Assembly: GCF_000166135.1 (NCBI RefSeq)
Contig: NC_014666.1
Span: 3,348,001-3,412,000, forward strand
Source: Pseudofrankia inefficax
Lineage (GTDB): Bacteria; Actinomycetota; Actinomycetes; Frankiales; Frankiaceae
Reading direction: 5' to 3'
DNA: 64,000 nt
Under the pieces are notes generated by a model, which had not been told where the DNA came from, searched no databases, and saw only the letters and a list, made by a program, of their open reading frames with translations. Below are positions 42,519 to 51,309 of this stretch, piece after piece. A program made the position numbers and the translations under genes. The stretch's first letter is position 1; every line of letters begins with the position of its first letter.

Positions 42519-42562
42519 TTGACACCTAAAGGCGGGAAGCTTAATCTAAGCTAACAAGCTTA
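42519..42562 (+). promoter_or_regulatory. Strong promoter overlapped by TAAGCT/AGCTTA repeats
   Basis: TTGACA (42519-42524), a 17-base spacer, TAATCT (42542-42547). Three half-sites cover the -10 and start: AGCTTA 42538-42543, TAAGCT 42547-42552, AGCTTA 42557-42562; the last two make a perfect inverted repeat with a 4-base spacer. Drives the epimerase gene at 42623. Confidence 0.65.
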
Positions 42563-42622
42563 CTTTAGAACGGGCGGCTCCCCCTGATTGACGTGGGGCG
42601 CGCGACTCACAGGAGGTCTACC

Positions 42623-43561
42623 GTGACCGTGCTCATCACAGGTGGTGGGCTGGTGGGCTGTCAGATAGCCCGGTTGGAGCAGGAGGCCGGACGCGCGCCC
42701 GTCATTTTCGACTTCTCGCCTCGGACCGAGGCTCTCGGGGAATTCGTCGATCTTGAGCGGTGCACTGTCGTGCGCGGTGACGTGACGAATCCGCTCGAGC
42801 TCGTGGCCACCGTGACGGGCTATGGCATTACCCGGATCATTCACACCGCCGCGTTCGGTGGACTGACCGCCGGCAGCAATACCGCTCCGCTCGCGAGCAC
42901 GCTGGTCAACACGATGGGAACCGCGTATGTCCTCGAGGTCGCGCGAGTCCTCGGGCTGGAACGGGTCGTGCTGTGCAGCTCGTCCACCCTCTATATGAGC
43001 ATGGAGGGCGGCGCGGACGAGGGCCGGTACGGCCTCGAGGAGGCCTATCCGCGCCCCAACAATGTGTACGCCGCGAACAAGCAGGCCGCGGAGGACCTCG
43101 GCAGGGCGTACCGGAAGACCTACGGCCTCGATGTCGTGGCCGTCCGGTTCGCGGCCGTCTTCGGGCCCTGGGGGCCGGGCGGCGGCGGTGGGGCCACGAC
43201 GGCGATGGAGCGCTGGCTGCGTTCGTCGATGGCGGGTGAGCCGGCCGAGGTGAACATCTCCGGGGCCGACTGGATCTACTCGAAGGACGCCGCGCAGGGG
43301 ACCTTCAAGGCCTGCTGGGCCGAGGGGCTCGAAGCCGAGCTGTTCAATCTCGGCATGGGCCAGCCGTACAGCGCCCGGGAGATCGCCGACGGGATCAACG
43401 CGGTCATCCCCGGTGAGTGCGCCAAGGAGTCGGCCAGGGCCATCGACCCGCGGCGGCCCGCGATGAACATCGAGCGTGCGCGCCAGCAGCTCGGCTACGA
43501 GGTCGAGTACCCCATGGCGGCCGCGGTCCGCGACTACCACGAGTGGATCACCCGGCGATAG
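42623..43561 (+). CDS. NAD-dependent epimerase/dehydratase (extended SDR)
   Basis: 312 residues from the GTG at 42623, fixed by AGGAGG eight bases upstream. The extended-SDR nucleotide motif is TGGGLVGCQIA; the catalytic Ser-Ser-Ser and YxxxK are LCSSSTLYMS and YAANKQAAEDLG. Similar enzymes epimerise or dehydrate nucleotide sugars, but in catabolic clusters relatives oxidise hydroxy groups or reduce ketones. It has its own strong promoter and is followed 46 bases later by a SnoaL-like gene. Function beyond family is open. Confidence 0.9.
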   Translation: MTVLITGGGLVGCQIARLEQEAGRAPVIFDFSPRTEALGEFVDLERCTVVRGDVTNPLELVATVTGYGITRIIHTAAFGGLTAGSNTAPLASTLVNTMGTAYVLEVARVLGLERVVLCSSSTLYMSMEGGADEGRYGLEEAYPRPNNVYAANKQAAEDLGRAYRKTYGLDVVAVRFAAVFGPWGPGGGGGATTAMERWLRSSMAGEPAEVNISGADWIYSKDAAQGTFKACWAEGLEAELFNLGMGQPYSAREIADGINAVIPGECAKESARAIDPRRPAMNIERARQQLGYEVEYPMAAAVRDYHEWITRR

Positions 43562-43607
43562 GTGCCGCGGGCGGCCCTGACAGCGAATCCCTCCCTGGAG
43601 TGTGGAC

Positions 43608-44171
43608 ATGAGCGAGACCAGTGACCTCGCCGCGAAACTGACCGCGTTAGCCGCCACCGTCGCAGATCTGACGGCCCGGGTTCGGGAACTGGAGGACGAT
43701 CGGGCGATCCGTGATCTCCTGGCCCACTACGGCTATACCGCCGACACCTGCAAGGACGAGGAATTCGTCGAGCTGTACACCGAGGACGGCCGTATCAAGG
43801 TCGCGGCCAGCGCGAAGGCCCGCGCCGCGTTCGGCTCCGGGGAATGGGTCCTCTACGAGACCAAGGACGGGGTCCGGGACTTCATCACCCACCCGAAGGG
43901 CCACCACAGCCCCGCGCTCTACGGCAAGTCCATGCATCTGCAGGGCAACAACCTGGTGACCGAGATCCAGGGCGACGAGGCGGTGGCCAGGGGCTACCAG
44001 GTCGCCATCGTCGCCGACGACCAGGGCACCCGTGTTCTGAGCGCCGGCAACAACCAGTGGCAGCTGCGCAAGGTCGACGGCCGCTGGCTCATCAGGGAAC
44101 GGCGCGGCGCCTATCTGGGTGACGACCATTTCACCAGCAACCTCGACGCGCCGGCCGACGGCGACAGCTAG
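43608..44171 (+). CDS. SnoaL-like (NTF2-fold) protein
   Basis: 187 residues from the ATG at 43608 (GGAG about 10 upstream). Residues 1-35 form a short coiled-coil-like helix (ETSDLAAKLTALAATVADLT). The NTF2-fold SnoaL_4 part follows: IRDLLAHYGYTADTCKDEEF, VELYTEDG. Such small cone-shaped proteins act as hydratases, isomerases or cyclases. A second SnoaL-like gene is at 51439, also near an amidohydrolase. Probable role: isomerisation or hydration of a ring intermediate; not proven. Confidence 0.85.
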   Translation: MSETSDLAAKLTALAATVADLTARVRELEDDRAIRDLLAHYGYTADTCKDEEFVELYTEDGRIKVAASAKARAAFGSGEWVLYETKDGVRDFITHPKGHHSPALYGKSMHLQGNNLVTEIQGDEAVARGYQVAIVADDQGTRVLSAGNNQWQLRKVDGRWLIRERRGAYLGDDHFTSNLDAPADGDS

Positions 44172-44276
44172 TCCGCGACCGGAACGCTGTTCTCCTGCCC
44201 CGGCGCCGCGAGTCGGCGGAACTGGAAGTAATCCCTCGAAACGGGCGGGGGCGACGATGAACGGACGGGAGCGCCC

Positions 44277-45545
44277 ATGAACCTCGACGACCTTATCCTG
44301 GTGAGTGTTGACGATCATGTCATCGAGCCGCCCAATCTGTTCGAGGGCCGTCTGTCCGCGAAGTACCAGGACAAAGCGCCACGCCTGATCGAGCGCGCCG
44401 ACGGGGCGATGGCGTGGGTGTACGAGGGGATCGAGATCCCCAACGTCGCGCTGAACGCGGTCGCGGGGCGTCCCCGTGAGGAGCTCGGCTTCGAGCCGGC
44501 GAGCCTGGCCCAGCTGCGGCCCGGCTGCTACGACGTGCACTCCCGGGTCAGGGACATGGACGCGAACGGCGTGCTGGGCTCGATGTCCTTCCCGTCCTTC
44601 GTCCGGTTCTGCGGGCAGCTGTTCATGAACACGCCGGACCGCGAGCAGGCCGCGGCGATGGTCCGGGCGTACAACGACTGGCACATCGACGACTGGGCCG
44701 GCTCGTATCCGGGGCGCTTCATCCCGCTGGCGCTGCCGATGCTGTGGGACGCCGAGGCGACGGCGGCCGAGGTCCGCCGGGTGGCGGCGAAGGGGTGCCA
44801 CGCCCTCACGTTCTCCTCGAACCCCTTCGCGCTGGGTCTGCCGAGCATCCACACCGACTACTGGGACCCGGTCTGGAAGGCGTGCGTCGAGACCGGAACG
44901 GTGGTCTGCATGCACCTCGGCTCGTCGTCGCAGTCGCCCACGACGTCGCCGGACGCGCCGATCGAGGTGCTCTACTCGCTGTCGCCGATCAACCTGTTCG
45001 AGGCGGCCGCGGACGTGCTGTGGAGCCCGATGTTCCGGAAGTTCCCCGAGCTGCGGGTCGCCCTGTCGGAGGGGGGTACCGGCTGGGTGCCGTACTTCCT
45101 GGAGCGGGTCGACTACATCTACAACCACACCCGCCCCTGGACGAAGACCGACCTCGGCGGCCGGCTGCCCTCGGAGATCTTCAACGAGCACGTGATCTCG
45201 TGCTTCATCGACGACGCGGTCGGGATCGAGACCCGGGCGCACCTGAACATCGACAACGTCATGTGGGAGTGCGACTACCCCCATTCCGACACGACCTGGC
45301 CGCACTCGCCCGAGCTGGTGGACAAGCGGCTGGCCGGCGTGCCCGACGCGGACATCAACAAGATCACCCATCTGAACGCGATCCGCCATTTCCAGTACGA
45401 CCCCTTCGCGCACATCCCGCGGGAGCTCGCGACGGTCGGCGCCCTGCGCAGGCGCGCCGAGGGCTGGGACATCAGCCCGAAGCCCGCCGCGCAGCGGGCC
45501 GCCGAGTCGGCGGGCACCTGGCGGTCGCTGCTCAGCCGCGGGTGA
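44277..45545 (+). CDS. Amidohydrolase-2 family protein
   Basis: 422 residues. Metal motif Asp12-x-His14 (SVDDHVIEP), a mid-barrel His in CMHLGSS, catalytic Asp333 in CDYPHSD. Very close in plan to the protein at 23915: the same VDDH.(I/V)EP start, KYQDKAP, RPGCYDVH and GGRLPSEIF.EHV. Both likely act on the same substrate class, by hydrolytic C-C cleavage or decarboxylation. Here it is followed by CaiB, DUF35, thiolase-like, acyl-CoA dehydrogenase and SDR genes with tight junctions, so they form one operon. Confidence 0.92.
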   Translation: MNLDDLILVSVDDHVIEPPNLFEGRLSAKYQDKAPRLIERADGAMAWVYEGIEIPNVALNAVAGRPREELGFEPASLAQLRPGCYDVHSRVRDMDANGVLGSMSFPSFVRFCGQLFMNTPDREQAAAMVRAYNDWHIDDWAGSYPGRFIPLALPMLWDAEATAAEVRRVAAKGCHALTFSSNPFALGLPSIHTDYWDPVWKACVETGTVVCMHLGSSSQSPTTSPDAPIEVLYSLSPINLFEAAADVLWSPMFRKFPELRVALSEGGTGWVPYFLERVDYIYNHTRPWTKTDLGGRLPSEIFNEHVISCFIDDAVGIETRAHLNIDNVMWECDYPHSDTTWPHSPELVDKRLAGVPDADINKITHLNAIRHFQYDPFAHIPRELATVGALRRRAEGWDISPKPAAQRAAESAGTWRSLLSRG

Positions 45546-45580
45546 CGAGAAGGAGCGAGGGAGCAGCGAGGGAGTTCGGT

Positions 45581-46786
45581 ATGGCGGGTGTGCTGGACGG
45601 CGTGCGCGTCGTGGAAGTGTCGATGTGGGCAATGGTTCCCGCCGCGGGCGCGGTGCTCGCCGAGTGGGGCGCCGACGTCGTCAAGATCGAGAGCCCGGAC
45701 GGCGACCCGGTGCGCGCCCTGGTGACGGCGGGAATCACGCCCGACGGGCCTCGCTACACCTGGGAGATGTGGAACCGGGGAAAGCGCGCCATGGCGCTCG
45801 ACCTGCGGCATCCCGACGCCCAGCGCATCGTCCACCAGCTGGTGGCCGAAGCGGACGTCTTCCTGACCAGCATCCTGCCGGCACAGCGGTCCGGACTCGG
45901 CATCGACGTCGCGTCGATCCGCGCCGCCAACCCGGCGATCATCTACGCCGCCGGTACGGGCCAGGGCTCACGTGGCCCGGACGCCGACAAGGGCGGCTAC
46001 GACGGGATCACCTTCTGGGCCCGCAGCGGAGCCGCGGCCGCGACGACGACGCCCGGGACGGACCCGGTGACCCTGCCGGCGGGCGCGTTCGGTGACGCGA
46101 CCAGCGGGCTCGTGCTGGCCGGCGGCGTCGCGGCGGCGCTGGCGAAGAAGGCCCGCACGGGCGAGGGCTCCATCGTCGAGGGCTCGCTGCTCGCGACCGC
46201 GATGTGGGCGATGCAGATGTCGATCACCGGGGCGGCGGCGGCCGGTCTGGACGAGATGCCGCGGACGTCACGGAACCGTCCCTTCAACGTGCTGGTCAAC
46301 TCGTATCCCACCGCGGACGGCCGCTGGGTCTCCCTGTGCATGCTGCAGGCCGACCGTTTCTGGCCCGGTTTCTGCGCCGCGATCGGCCGGGACGACCTGG
46401 CAGCCGACCCGCGGTTCGCCGACGCCAAGGCCCGGGCGGCGAACGCCGAGGCCTGCGTGGCGGAGCTGGACGCGACGTTCCTGGCCGAGCCGCTCGCGGT
46501 GTGGCGCGACCGGCTGGCGACGCAGGACGGCCAGTGGGACGTGCTGAACACCGTCTCCGAGGTGCTCCGGGACCCGCAGGTCCAGGCGAACCAGTTCGTG
46601 CACCGGGTGCGCTACGACGGCGGGCACGAGCTGTCCATCGTCGGCTCCCCGGTGCAGTTCGACGGGACCCCGCCGACGCTGCGCCCGGCGCCCGAGTTCG
46701 GGGCCGACACCGACGCGGTCCTGGAGTCGCTCGGGTGGGACACCGACGCCATTCTCGAAGCGAAGATCAAAGGGGCGGTCGTGTGA
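45581..46786 (+). CDS. CaiB/BaiF CoA-transferase
   Basis: 401 residues from the ATG at 45581 (GCGAGGGAG upstream). It starts GVRVVEVSMWAMVPAAGAVL. The catalytic Asp172 (GAFGDATSGLVLAGG) matches Asp169 of formyl-CoA transferase. The racemase GHD motif is absent (GGYDGITFW), so CoA transfer is more likely than racemisation. It is closely related to the protein at 54324 (same WAMVP/YGMVP opening and GDP(V/I)R block). It would activate an acid using another acyl-CoA as donor. Overlaps the DUF35 gene by four bases. Confidence 0.92.
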   Translation: MAGVLDGVRVVEVSMWAMVPAAGAVLAEWGADVVKIESPDGDPVRALVTAGITPDGPRYTWEMWNRGKRAMALDLRHPDAQRIVHQLVAEADVFLTSILPAQRSGLGIDVASIRAANPAIIYAAGTGQGSRGPDADKGGYDGITFWARSGAAAATTTPGTDPVTLPAGAFGDATSGLVLAGGVAAALAKKARTGEGSIVEGSLLATAMWAMQMSITGAAAAGLDEMPRTSRNRPFNVLVNSYPTADGRWVSLCMLQADRFWPGFCAAIGRDDLAADPRFADAKARAANAEACVAELDATFLAEPLAVWRDRLATQDGQWDVLNTVSEVLRDPQVQANQFVHRVRYDGGHELSIVGSPVQFDGTPPTLRPAPEFGADTDAVLESLGWDTDAILEAKIKGAVV

Positions 46787-47205
46787 GCGAGGAATCCCGG
46801 CCCGTTCCCGAGCCCGACGAGGTCTCGCGTTTCTACTGGGAGGGCGCGAGCGCCGGCCGGCTGCTGTTACAGCGGTGCGCGGGGTGCGCGCGGTTCCAGT
46901 TCCCGCCGGACATCGTCTGCGTGCACTGCCAGTGCGAGGACCTGGCGCCGACGGCGGTCAGCGGACGTGGCTCGCTGTATTCCTACACGGTCGTCGAACG
47001 AGGCTTTCACCAGCGTTTCGTCGACCACCTGCCTTACGTCGTCGGCCTCGTCGAGCTTGCGGAACAGGCCGGTCTGCGGATTCTCACCAACGTCGTCGGC
47101 GCGGACCTCGCGAAGCTGGCGGTGGGCATGCCGGTCGAGGTGACGTTCGAGCGGCGGGGCGACGTGGCGTTGCCGCAGTTCCGTCCCGCCGGGGAGGGCG
47201 GATGA
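46783..47205 (+). CDS. DUF35 OB-fold/zinc-ribbon protein, aldolase partner
   Basis: 140 residues from the GTG at 46783 (GTGA overlap with CaiB). An N-terminal helix is followed by a rubredoxin-like zinc ribbon, Cys32-x2-Cys35 and Cys46-x2-Cys49, then an OB fold (GRGSLYSYTVVERGFHQRFV). Such proteins bind and position acyl-CoA for thiolase-like partners; the best known case is the DUF35 part of ChsH2 with the aldolase Ltp2 in steroid side-chain breakdown. The following gene, overlapping by four bases, is just such a Cys-less thiolase-like protein. Confidence 0.92.
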   Translation: MSEESRPVPEPDEVSRFYWEGASAGRLLLQRCAGCARFQFPPDIVCVHCQCEDLAPTAVSGRGSLYSYTVVERGFHQRFVDHLPYVVGLVELAEQAGLRILTNVVGADLAKLAVGMPVEVTFERRGDVALPQFRPAGEGG

Positions 47206-48362
47206 GCGCGCTGTCCCGCGACGTCGCCATCGTCGGCGTCGGGTACTCGCCGCTGAGCCGGGACGGCGTGCCTCTTCCCCGCCGGCTCGCCCATGCGGCG
47301 GTCAGCGAGGCGCTCGCGGACGCCGGGCTCACCGGAGCGGCCGTCGACGGCATCTTCGAGTACAAGTTCGGGCCGGAGTCGCCCGGAGCCCAGGATGTCG
47401 CCCGGATGATCGGCGCGCCGAACCTCACGGCGTTCGCCGACATCATGCCGACGAATCCGTCCGGCCTGGCCGGTCCGCTCGCCGGCGTGATGGCCGTGGC
47501 GTCGGGTGTGTGCGAGACGGTGCTGGCGTTCCGCTGCCTCACCCGGGCCGCCGGCCACACCGGTGGCGTCCGCACCGGCCCGGACCGGATCGGGGGCGCC
47601 GACCAGTTCCTCACGCCGTACGGCTATCTCGGCGGCATTCTGATGAACATGGCGCTGGTCAAGCAGCGCTGGATGGCGCAGTACGGCCGCGGCGAGGAGG
47701 ATTTCGGCCGTATCGCGGTCAACGCCCGCCGCTGGTCGGCGCTCAACCCCCGCGCCGTGCTGCGTGACCCGATCTCGATGGACGACTACCTCGGGTCGCG
47801 GATGATCGCCGACCCGCTGCGGCTGCTCGACTGCGACTACCCGGTCAACGGGGCCGTCGCGACCGTCATCACCACCGCGGAGCGAGCCCGTGACCTGCGC
47901 CAACGGCCGGTGCTGATCGACTCGATGGCGTACGGCACCGGCCCCGAGGTGGACTGGATCTTCGGCGCGGACTACCTCTACGGCGGGACCATTCCGTGTG
48001 CGCGCCGCCTCTGGGAACGTTCCGCGTTCTGTCCGGCCGACATCGACGTGGCGCAGATCTACGACGGCTTCACCTCCGTCACGCTGCACTGGCTGGAGGC
48101 GCTCGGCTTCTGCGGTCTCGGTGAGTCCGGCGACTGGCTCGGGAACGGCGACCGGATCGGGCCCGGTGGCGAGCTGCCGATGAACACCGCGGGCGGGCAG
48201 CTGGCCGAGGGCCGGCTGCACGGCGTCAGCTTCCTGAACGAGGCGGTGCTTCAGCTGCGGGGGCAGTGCGACGCCCGGCAGGTGCCCGACGCCCGCGTCG
48301 CCCTCGTCGCCTCCGGCCTCTATCCGCAATGCGGCGCCATGGTGCTGACGGCCGAGTCGTGA
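47202..48362 (+). CDS. Thiolase-like Ltp2-type protein (retro-aldolase candidate)
   Basis: 386 residues from the ATG at 47202. Thiolase fold, but the nucleophile site reads TNPSGLAGPLAGVMAVASG with no Cys, and the GHP motif is replaced by EGRLHG. Tyr287 in QIYDGF is kept, as in Ltp2 aldolases, which use Tyr residues. With the coupled DUF35 protein it likely cleaves a beta-hydroxy acyl-CoA into a ketone or aldehyde plus a short acyl-CoA. It is more distant from the 25407 and 55634 proteins than those are from each other. A synthase direction or a pure lipid-transfer role cannot be ruled out. Confidence 0.9.
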   Translation: MSALSRDVAIVGVGYSPLSRDGVPLPRRLAHAAVSEALADAGLTGAAVDGIFEYKFGPESPGAQDVARMIGAPNLTAFADIMPTNPSGLAGPLAGVMAVASGVCETVLAFRCLTRAAGHTGGVRTGPDRIGGADQFLTPYGYLGGILMNMALVKQRWMAQYGRGEEDFGRIAVNARRWSALNPRAVLRDPISMDDYLGSRMIADPLRLLDCDYPVNGAVATVITTAERARDLRQRPVLIDSMAYGTGPEVDWIFGADYLYGGTIPCARRLWERSAFCPADIDVAQIYDGFTSVTLHWLEALGFCGLGESGDWLGNGDRIGPGGELPMNTAGGQLAEGRLHGVSFLNEAVLQLRGQCDARQVPDARVALVASGLYPQCGAMVLTAES

Positions 48363-48417
48363 GGAATCGCCGCACCGTCCGACGCCGTGCTGCCCAACAC
48401 CGTCAGAGGAGACGTTC

Positions 48418-49716
48418 GTGAGCTGGGAATTCGAGACCGACGCCGAGTTTCAGGCAAAGCTCGACTGGATCGAGACCTTCGTCCGCGAGGAGGTCGAGCC
48501 GCTGGATGTGCTCCACCCGCGTGACGTCTACAAACGGCCGATGGACCCCGACGTCGCCAAGGTCGTGCGCTCGCTGCAGCAGCGGGTCCGTGACCAGGAC
48601 CTGTGGGCCTGCCACCTCGGCCCCGACCTCGGCGGCCAGGGCTACGGGCAGCTGAAGCTCGCCCTGATGAACGAGATCCTCGGCCGGTCGCACTGGGCTG
48701 CGCTGGTCTTCGGGACGCAGGCGCCCGACACCGGGAACGCCGAGGTGCTCGCGCACTACGGCACCGCGGAGCAGAAGGAACGGTACCTGCGGCCGCTGCT
48801 GGACGGCGAGATCGTCTCCTGCTATTCGATGACCGAGCCGCAGGGTGGCTCGGACCCGGGCCAGTTCACCTGCGGCGCGGTGCGGGACGGCGACGACTGG
48901 GTCATCAACGGCTGGAAGTTCTTCTCCTCGCACGCGCGGTGGGCGGAGTTCCTGGTCGTCATGGTCCGCACCGATCCCGAGGCCAGCGTCCACAACGCCT
49001 TCTCGATGTTCCTGGTGCCGAGCGCGACGCCGGGTGTCCGGATCGAGCGGAACATCGGGCTGTACGGCGAGACCGAGGACGAGGGCGGTCACTCGCTCGT
49101 CCACTACGACAACGTGCGGGTGCCGGCGGAGAACCTCCTCGGCGAGCCGGGCCAGGGTTTCGCGGTGGCGCAGACCCGGCTGGGCGGCGGCCGGGTGCAT
49201 CACGCCATGCGGGCGGTCGGCGTGTGCCAGCGGGCGCTGGACATGATGTGCGAGCGGGTCCTCAGCCGCACGACCCGCGGCAGCCTGCTCGCCGACAAGC
49301 AGTACGTCCAGGGGTACGTCGCCGACTCGTGGGCGGAGCTCGCGCAGTTCCGGCTGCTGGTCCTGCGGACCGCCTGGAAGATCGACCGCTACAACGACTA
49401 CTCCCGGGTCCGGGAGGACATCGCGGCCGTCAAGATCCTGGCGCCGAGGCTGATCCAGGACATCGTCGGCCGGGCGATCCAGGTCCACGGGGCGCTGGGC
49501 ATCACCACCGAGCTGGATCTCGTCAGGATGTTCCTGATCCAGTTCGTCACCGGCTTCTCGGACGGCCCCTCGGAGATCCACAAGGCCACCCTGAGCCGCC
49601 GGGTGCTCAAGCAGTACAAGCCGGCGCCTGGCCTGTGGCCGACCCAGCACATCCCGACCCGGCGGGCCGAGGCGGCGGCTCACTTCGCGGAGCGGCTCAA
49701 GGAAGTCGACGGCTGA
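48418..49716 (+). CDS. Acyl-CoA dehydrogenase (ACAD11-like group)
   Basis: 432 residues from the GTG at 48418, with AGAGGAGA upstream. Flavin-region text MTEPQGGSDPGQFTCGAVRD and INGWKFFSSHARWAEFLVV; C-terminal FSDGPSEIHKATLSRRVLKQ. The DGPSEIHK ending is typical of the ACAD11/FadE group handling hydroxylated or cyclic acyl-CoAs. It lies downstream of the DUF35/aldolase pair and upstream of an SDR, suggesting that dehydrogenation precedes hydration and retro-aldol cleavage. No hydratase is adjacent, so a MaoC from elsewhere would be needed. Confidence 0.93.
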   Translation: MSWEFETDAEFQAKLDWIETFVREEVEPLDVLHPRDVYKRPMDPDVAKVVRSLQQRVRDQDLWACHLGPDLGGQGYGQLKLALMNEILGRSHWAALVFGTQAPDTGNAEVLAHYGTAEQKERYLRPLLDGEIVSCYSMTEPQGGSDPGQFTCGAVRDGDDWVINGWKFFSSHARWAEFLVVMVRTDPEASVHNAFSMFLVPSATPGVRIERNIGLYGETEDEGGHSLVHYDNVRVPAENLLGEPGQGFAVAQTRLGGGRVHHAMRAVGVCQRALDMMCERVLSRTTRGSLLADKQYVQGYVADSWAELAQFRLLVLRTAWKIDRYNDYSRVREDIAAVKILAPRLIQDIVGRAIQVHGALGITTELDLVRMFLIQFVTGFSDGPSEIHKATLSRRVLKQYKPAPGLWPTQHIPTRRAEAAAHFAERLKEVDG

Positions 49717-49744
49717 GACCGGGCGTGGGCGAGAACGGGTCAAC

Positions 49745-50548
49745 GTGCGCAGCCGCCTCGACCTGACCGGCCGGCCCACCCTGGTGGTCGGCGGTGGCGG
49801 AGCCGGGATCGGTTCCGCCGTCGCGGCCGCCGCGGCCGGCGCCGGCGCACCCGTCGCGGTGATCACGCACAACGCCGACCACGCCGAGGCGCTGCTCCGG
49901 CTGGTCAGGGCCGCTGGGGTCGCCGTCGCGGCGGCGGTGGCCGACGTCCTGGACGAGGGATCGCTGGTCGCCGCCATCGCCCGGCTCCAGGACGAGCTGG
50001 GCCCGATCAGGAACCTGGTCAACGTCGTGGGCGGCGCGGCGGGCGAGTACCACCGGCCCAGCGCGCAGCCGATCGACTCCTTCGACCGGGTGATGGAGCG
50101 CAACCTGCGGTACGTGCCGGTCTCCTGCCGGGAGGTCGGCGCGGCGCTGCTGGCCGCGGGGGAGACCGGCAGCATCGTCAACATCTCGTCCGGGGCCGCC
50201 CGCGGCGCCCCGCTGCTCGGCGCCTACGCGGCGGCGAAGGCCGGCCTGGAGGCGCTGACCCGGTCGATGGCGCTCGCCTGGGGCCCGCACGGCATCCGCG
50301 TCAACGCCGTCTCGCCCGGGACGACCCGTACCGGCGACCAGGAACGTGGCGAGGTCGCTCCTGGGATTCCGCTGCGCCGGCGTGGCGAGGCGAGCGAGGT
50401 CGCGGCCGCGGTGCTGTTTCTGCTCTCGGACCTTTCCAGCTACACCACTGGCCACATCCTCCCGGTGGACGGCGGCGCCGCGCTGGGTCATCCGGGCGGC
50501 GAGCAGCTGTCCGCCTTCGCCGGCCGCGACCGCCCCGCCGGACGGTAA
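49745..50548 (+). CDS. SDR-family oxidoreductase
   Basis: 267 residues from the GTG at 49745. The nucleotide motif is changed to VVGGGGAGIG (no TG). The NNAG place reads VNVVGG. The active block is NISSGAARGAPLLGAYAAAK, giving Ser, Tyr and Lys. It ends with ILPVDGG. Last gene of the 44277-50548 operon, followed by a perfect 14-bp hairpin. Likely oxidises a hydroxy intermediate or reduces a ketone released by the aldolase; substrate not identifiable. Confidence 0.92.
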   Translation: MRSRLDLTGRPTLVVGGGGAGIGSAVAAAAAGAGAPVAVITHNADHAEALLRLVRAAGVAVAAAVADVLDEGSLVAAIARLQDELGPIRNLVNVVGGAAGEYHRPSAQPIDSFDRVMERNLRYVPVSCREVGAALLAAGETGSIVNISSGAARGAPLLGAYAAAKAGLEALTRSMALAWGPHGIRVNAVSPGTTRTGDQERGEVAPGIPLRRRGEASEVAAAVLFLLSDLSSYTTGHILPVDGGAALGHPGGEQLSAFAGRDRPAGR

Positions 50549-50557
50549 CGGCGCCGG

Positions 50558-50597
50558 TTCTCGGCGCGCCCCCACCGTTTTCAGGGCGCGCCGAGAA
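50558..50597. terminator. Bidirectional terminator hairpin, 14-bp perfect stem
   Basis: Stem TTCTCGGCGCGCCC (50558-50571) / GGGCGCGCCGAGAA (50584-50597), 12-base loop with TTTT. It lies exactly between two convergent SDR genes (stops at 50548 and 50611), so it can end both transcripts. No U-run. Confidence 0.85.
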
Positions 50598-50610
50598 GAA
50601 GCGCGAAGCC

Positions 50611-51309
50611 TTAGCGGTACATTCCGGCACCGCCGTCGATGAACAGTGTGCGGCCGGTGATGAACGAACCGCTGGGCCCGGCGAGGAAGACGACCGTCCC
50701 GCCGACGTCGGTCTCCGGGTCGCCCAGCCGGCCGAGCGGGATCCGGTCGATCACGGTCGGCGGCCAGCGGTTCGGGTCACTCGTGGCGACCGGGCACAGC
50801 ACGTTGACCCGGATGTTGTCCGGCCCCCACTCGACGGAGGCGTGCTTGGTGATGCCGCGGATGGCCTCCTTGGCGCCGGCGTACACGCCCTCGCCGCGCA
50901 CACCGCCCTGGGTCCCGGACGCGGACGCGCAGTTGATGACCGCGCCGCCGCCGCGCGCCTTCATGTACGGGTGGCACAGCTGCATCATCCGCAGCGACGC
51001 CATCGGGCCCGACTCGAAGACCAGGCGCATCTCGGCGTCGGAGACCTCCAGCAGCGGCATCTTGTTCCAGCCCTGGGCGAGGTTGACCAGCGTGCTCACA
51101 CCGCCGAAGTCGCGGACGACCTCCTCGACCGCGGCGGCGCAGGCGGCCGGGTCCATGACGTCGCAGCGCAGGGCGCGTTCCACCCCGTCCGCGCGGGACG
51201 GGTCGAGGTCGAGCGCGACCACCGTCGCCCCGGCCTTCGTGAGAGCCCGGCAGACTCCGCGCCCGAGGTCGCCTGCCCCACCCGTGACGATCGCGACGTC
51301 CGTGTCCAT
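50611..51309 (-). CDS. SDR-family oxidoreductase, paralogue of the 28930 protein
   Basis: 232 residues from the ATG at 51309; an upstream in-frame ATG at 51369 would add 20 residues but the paralogue's length argues for 51309. TGGAGDLG binds the nucleotide. The NNAG loop reads VNLAQG, again altered. Active block NCASASGTQGGVRGEGVYAG then AKEA. Shares FESGP, LRMMQLC, ARGGGA, CPVATSD and the length with the 28930 SDR. Divergent from the SnoaL-like gene at 51439. Probably the same reaction on a related substrate. Confidence 0.92.
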   Translation of the reverse strand: MDTDVAIVTGGAGDLGRGVCRALTKAGATVVALDLDPSRADGVERALRCDVMDPAACAAAVEEVVRDFGGVSTLVNLAQGWNKMPLLEVSDAEMRLVFESGPMASLRMMQLCHPYMKARGGGAVINCASASGTQGGVRGEGVYAGAKEAIRGITKHASVEWGPDNIRVNVLCPVATSDPNRWPPTVIDRIPLGRLGDPETDVGGTVVFLAGPSGSFITGRTLFIDGGAGMYR

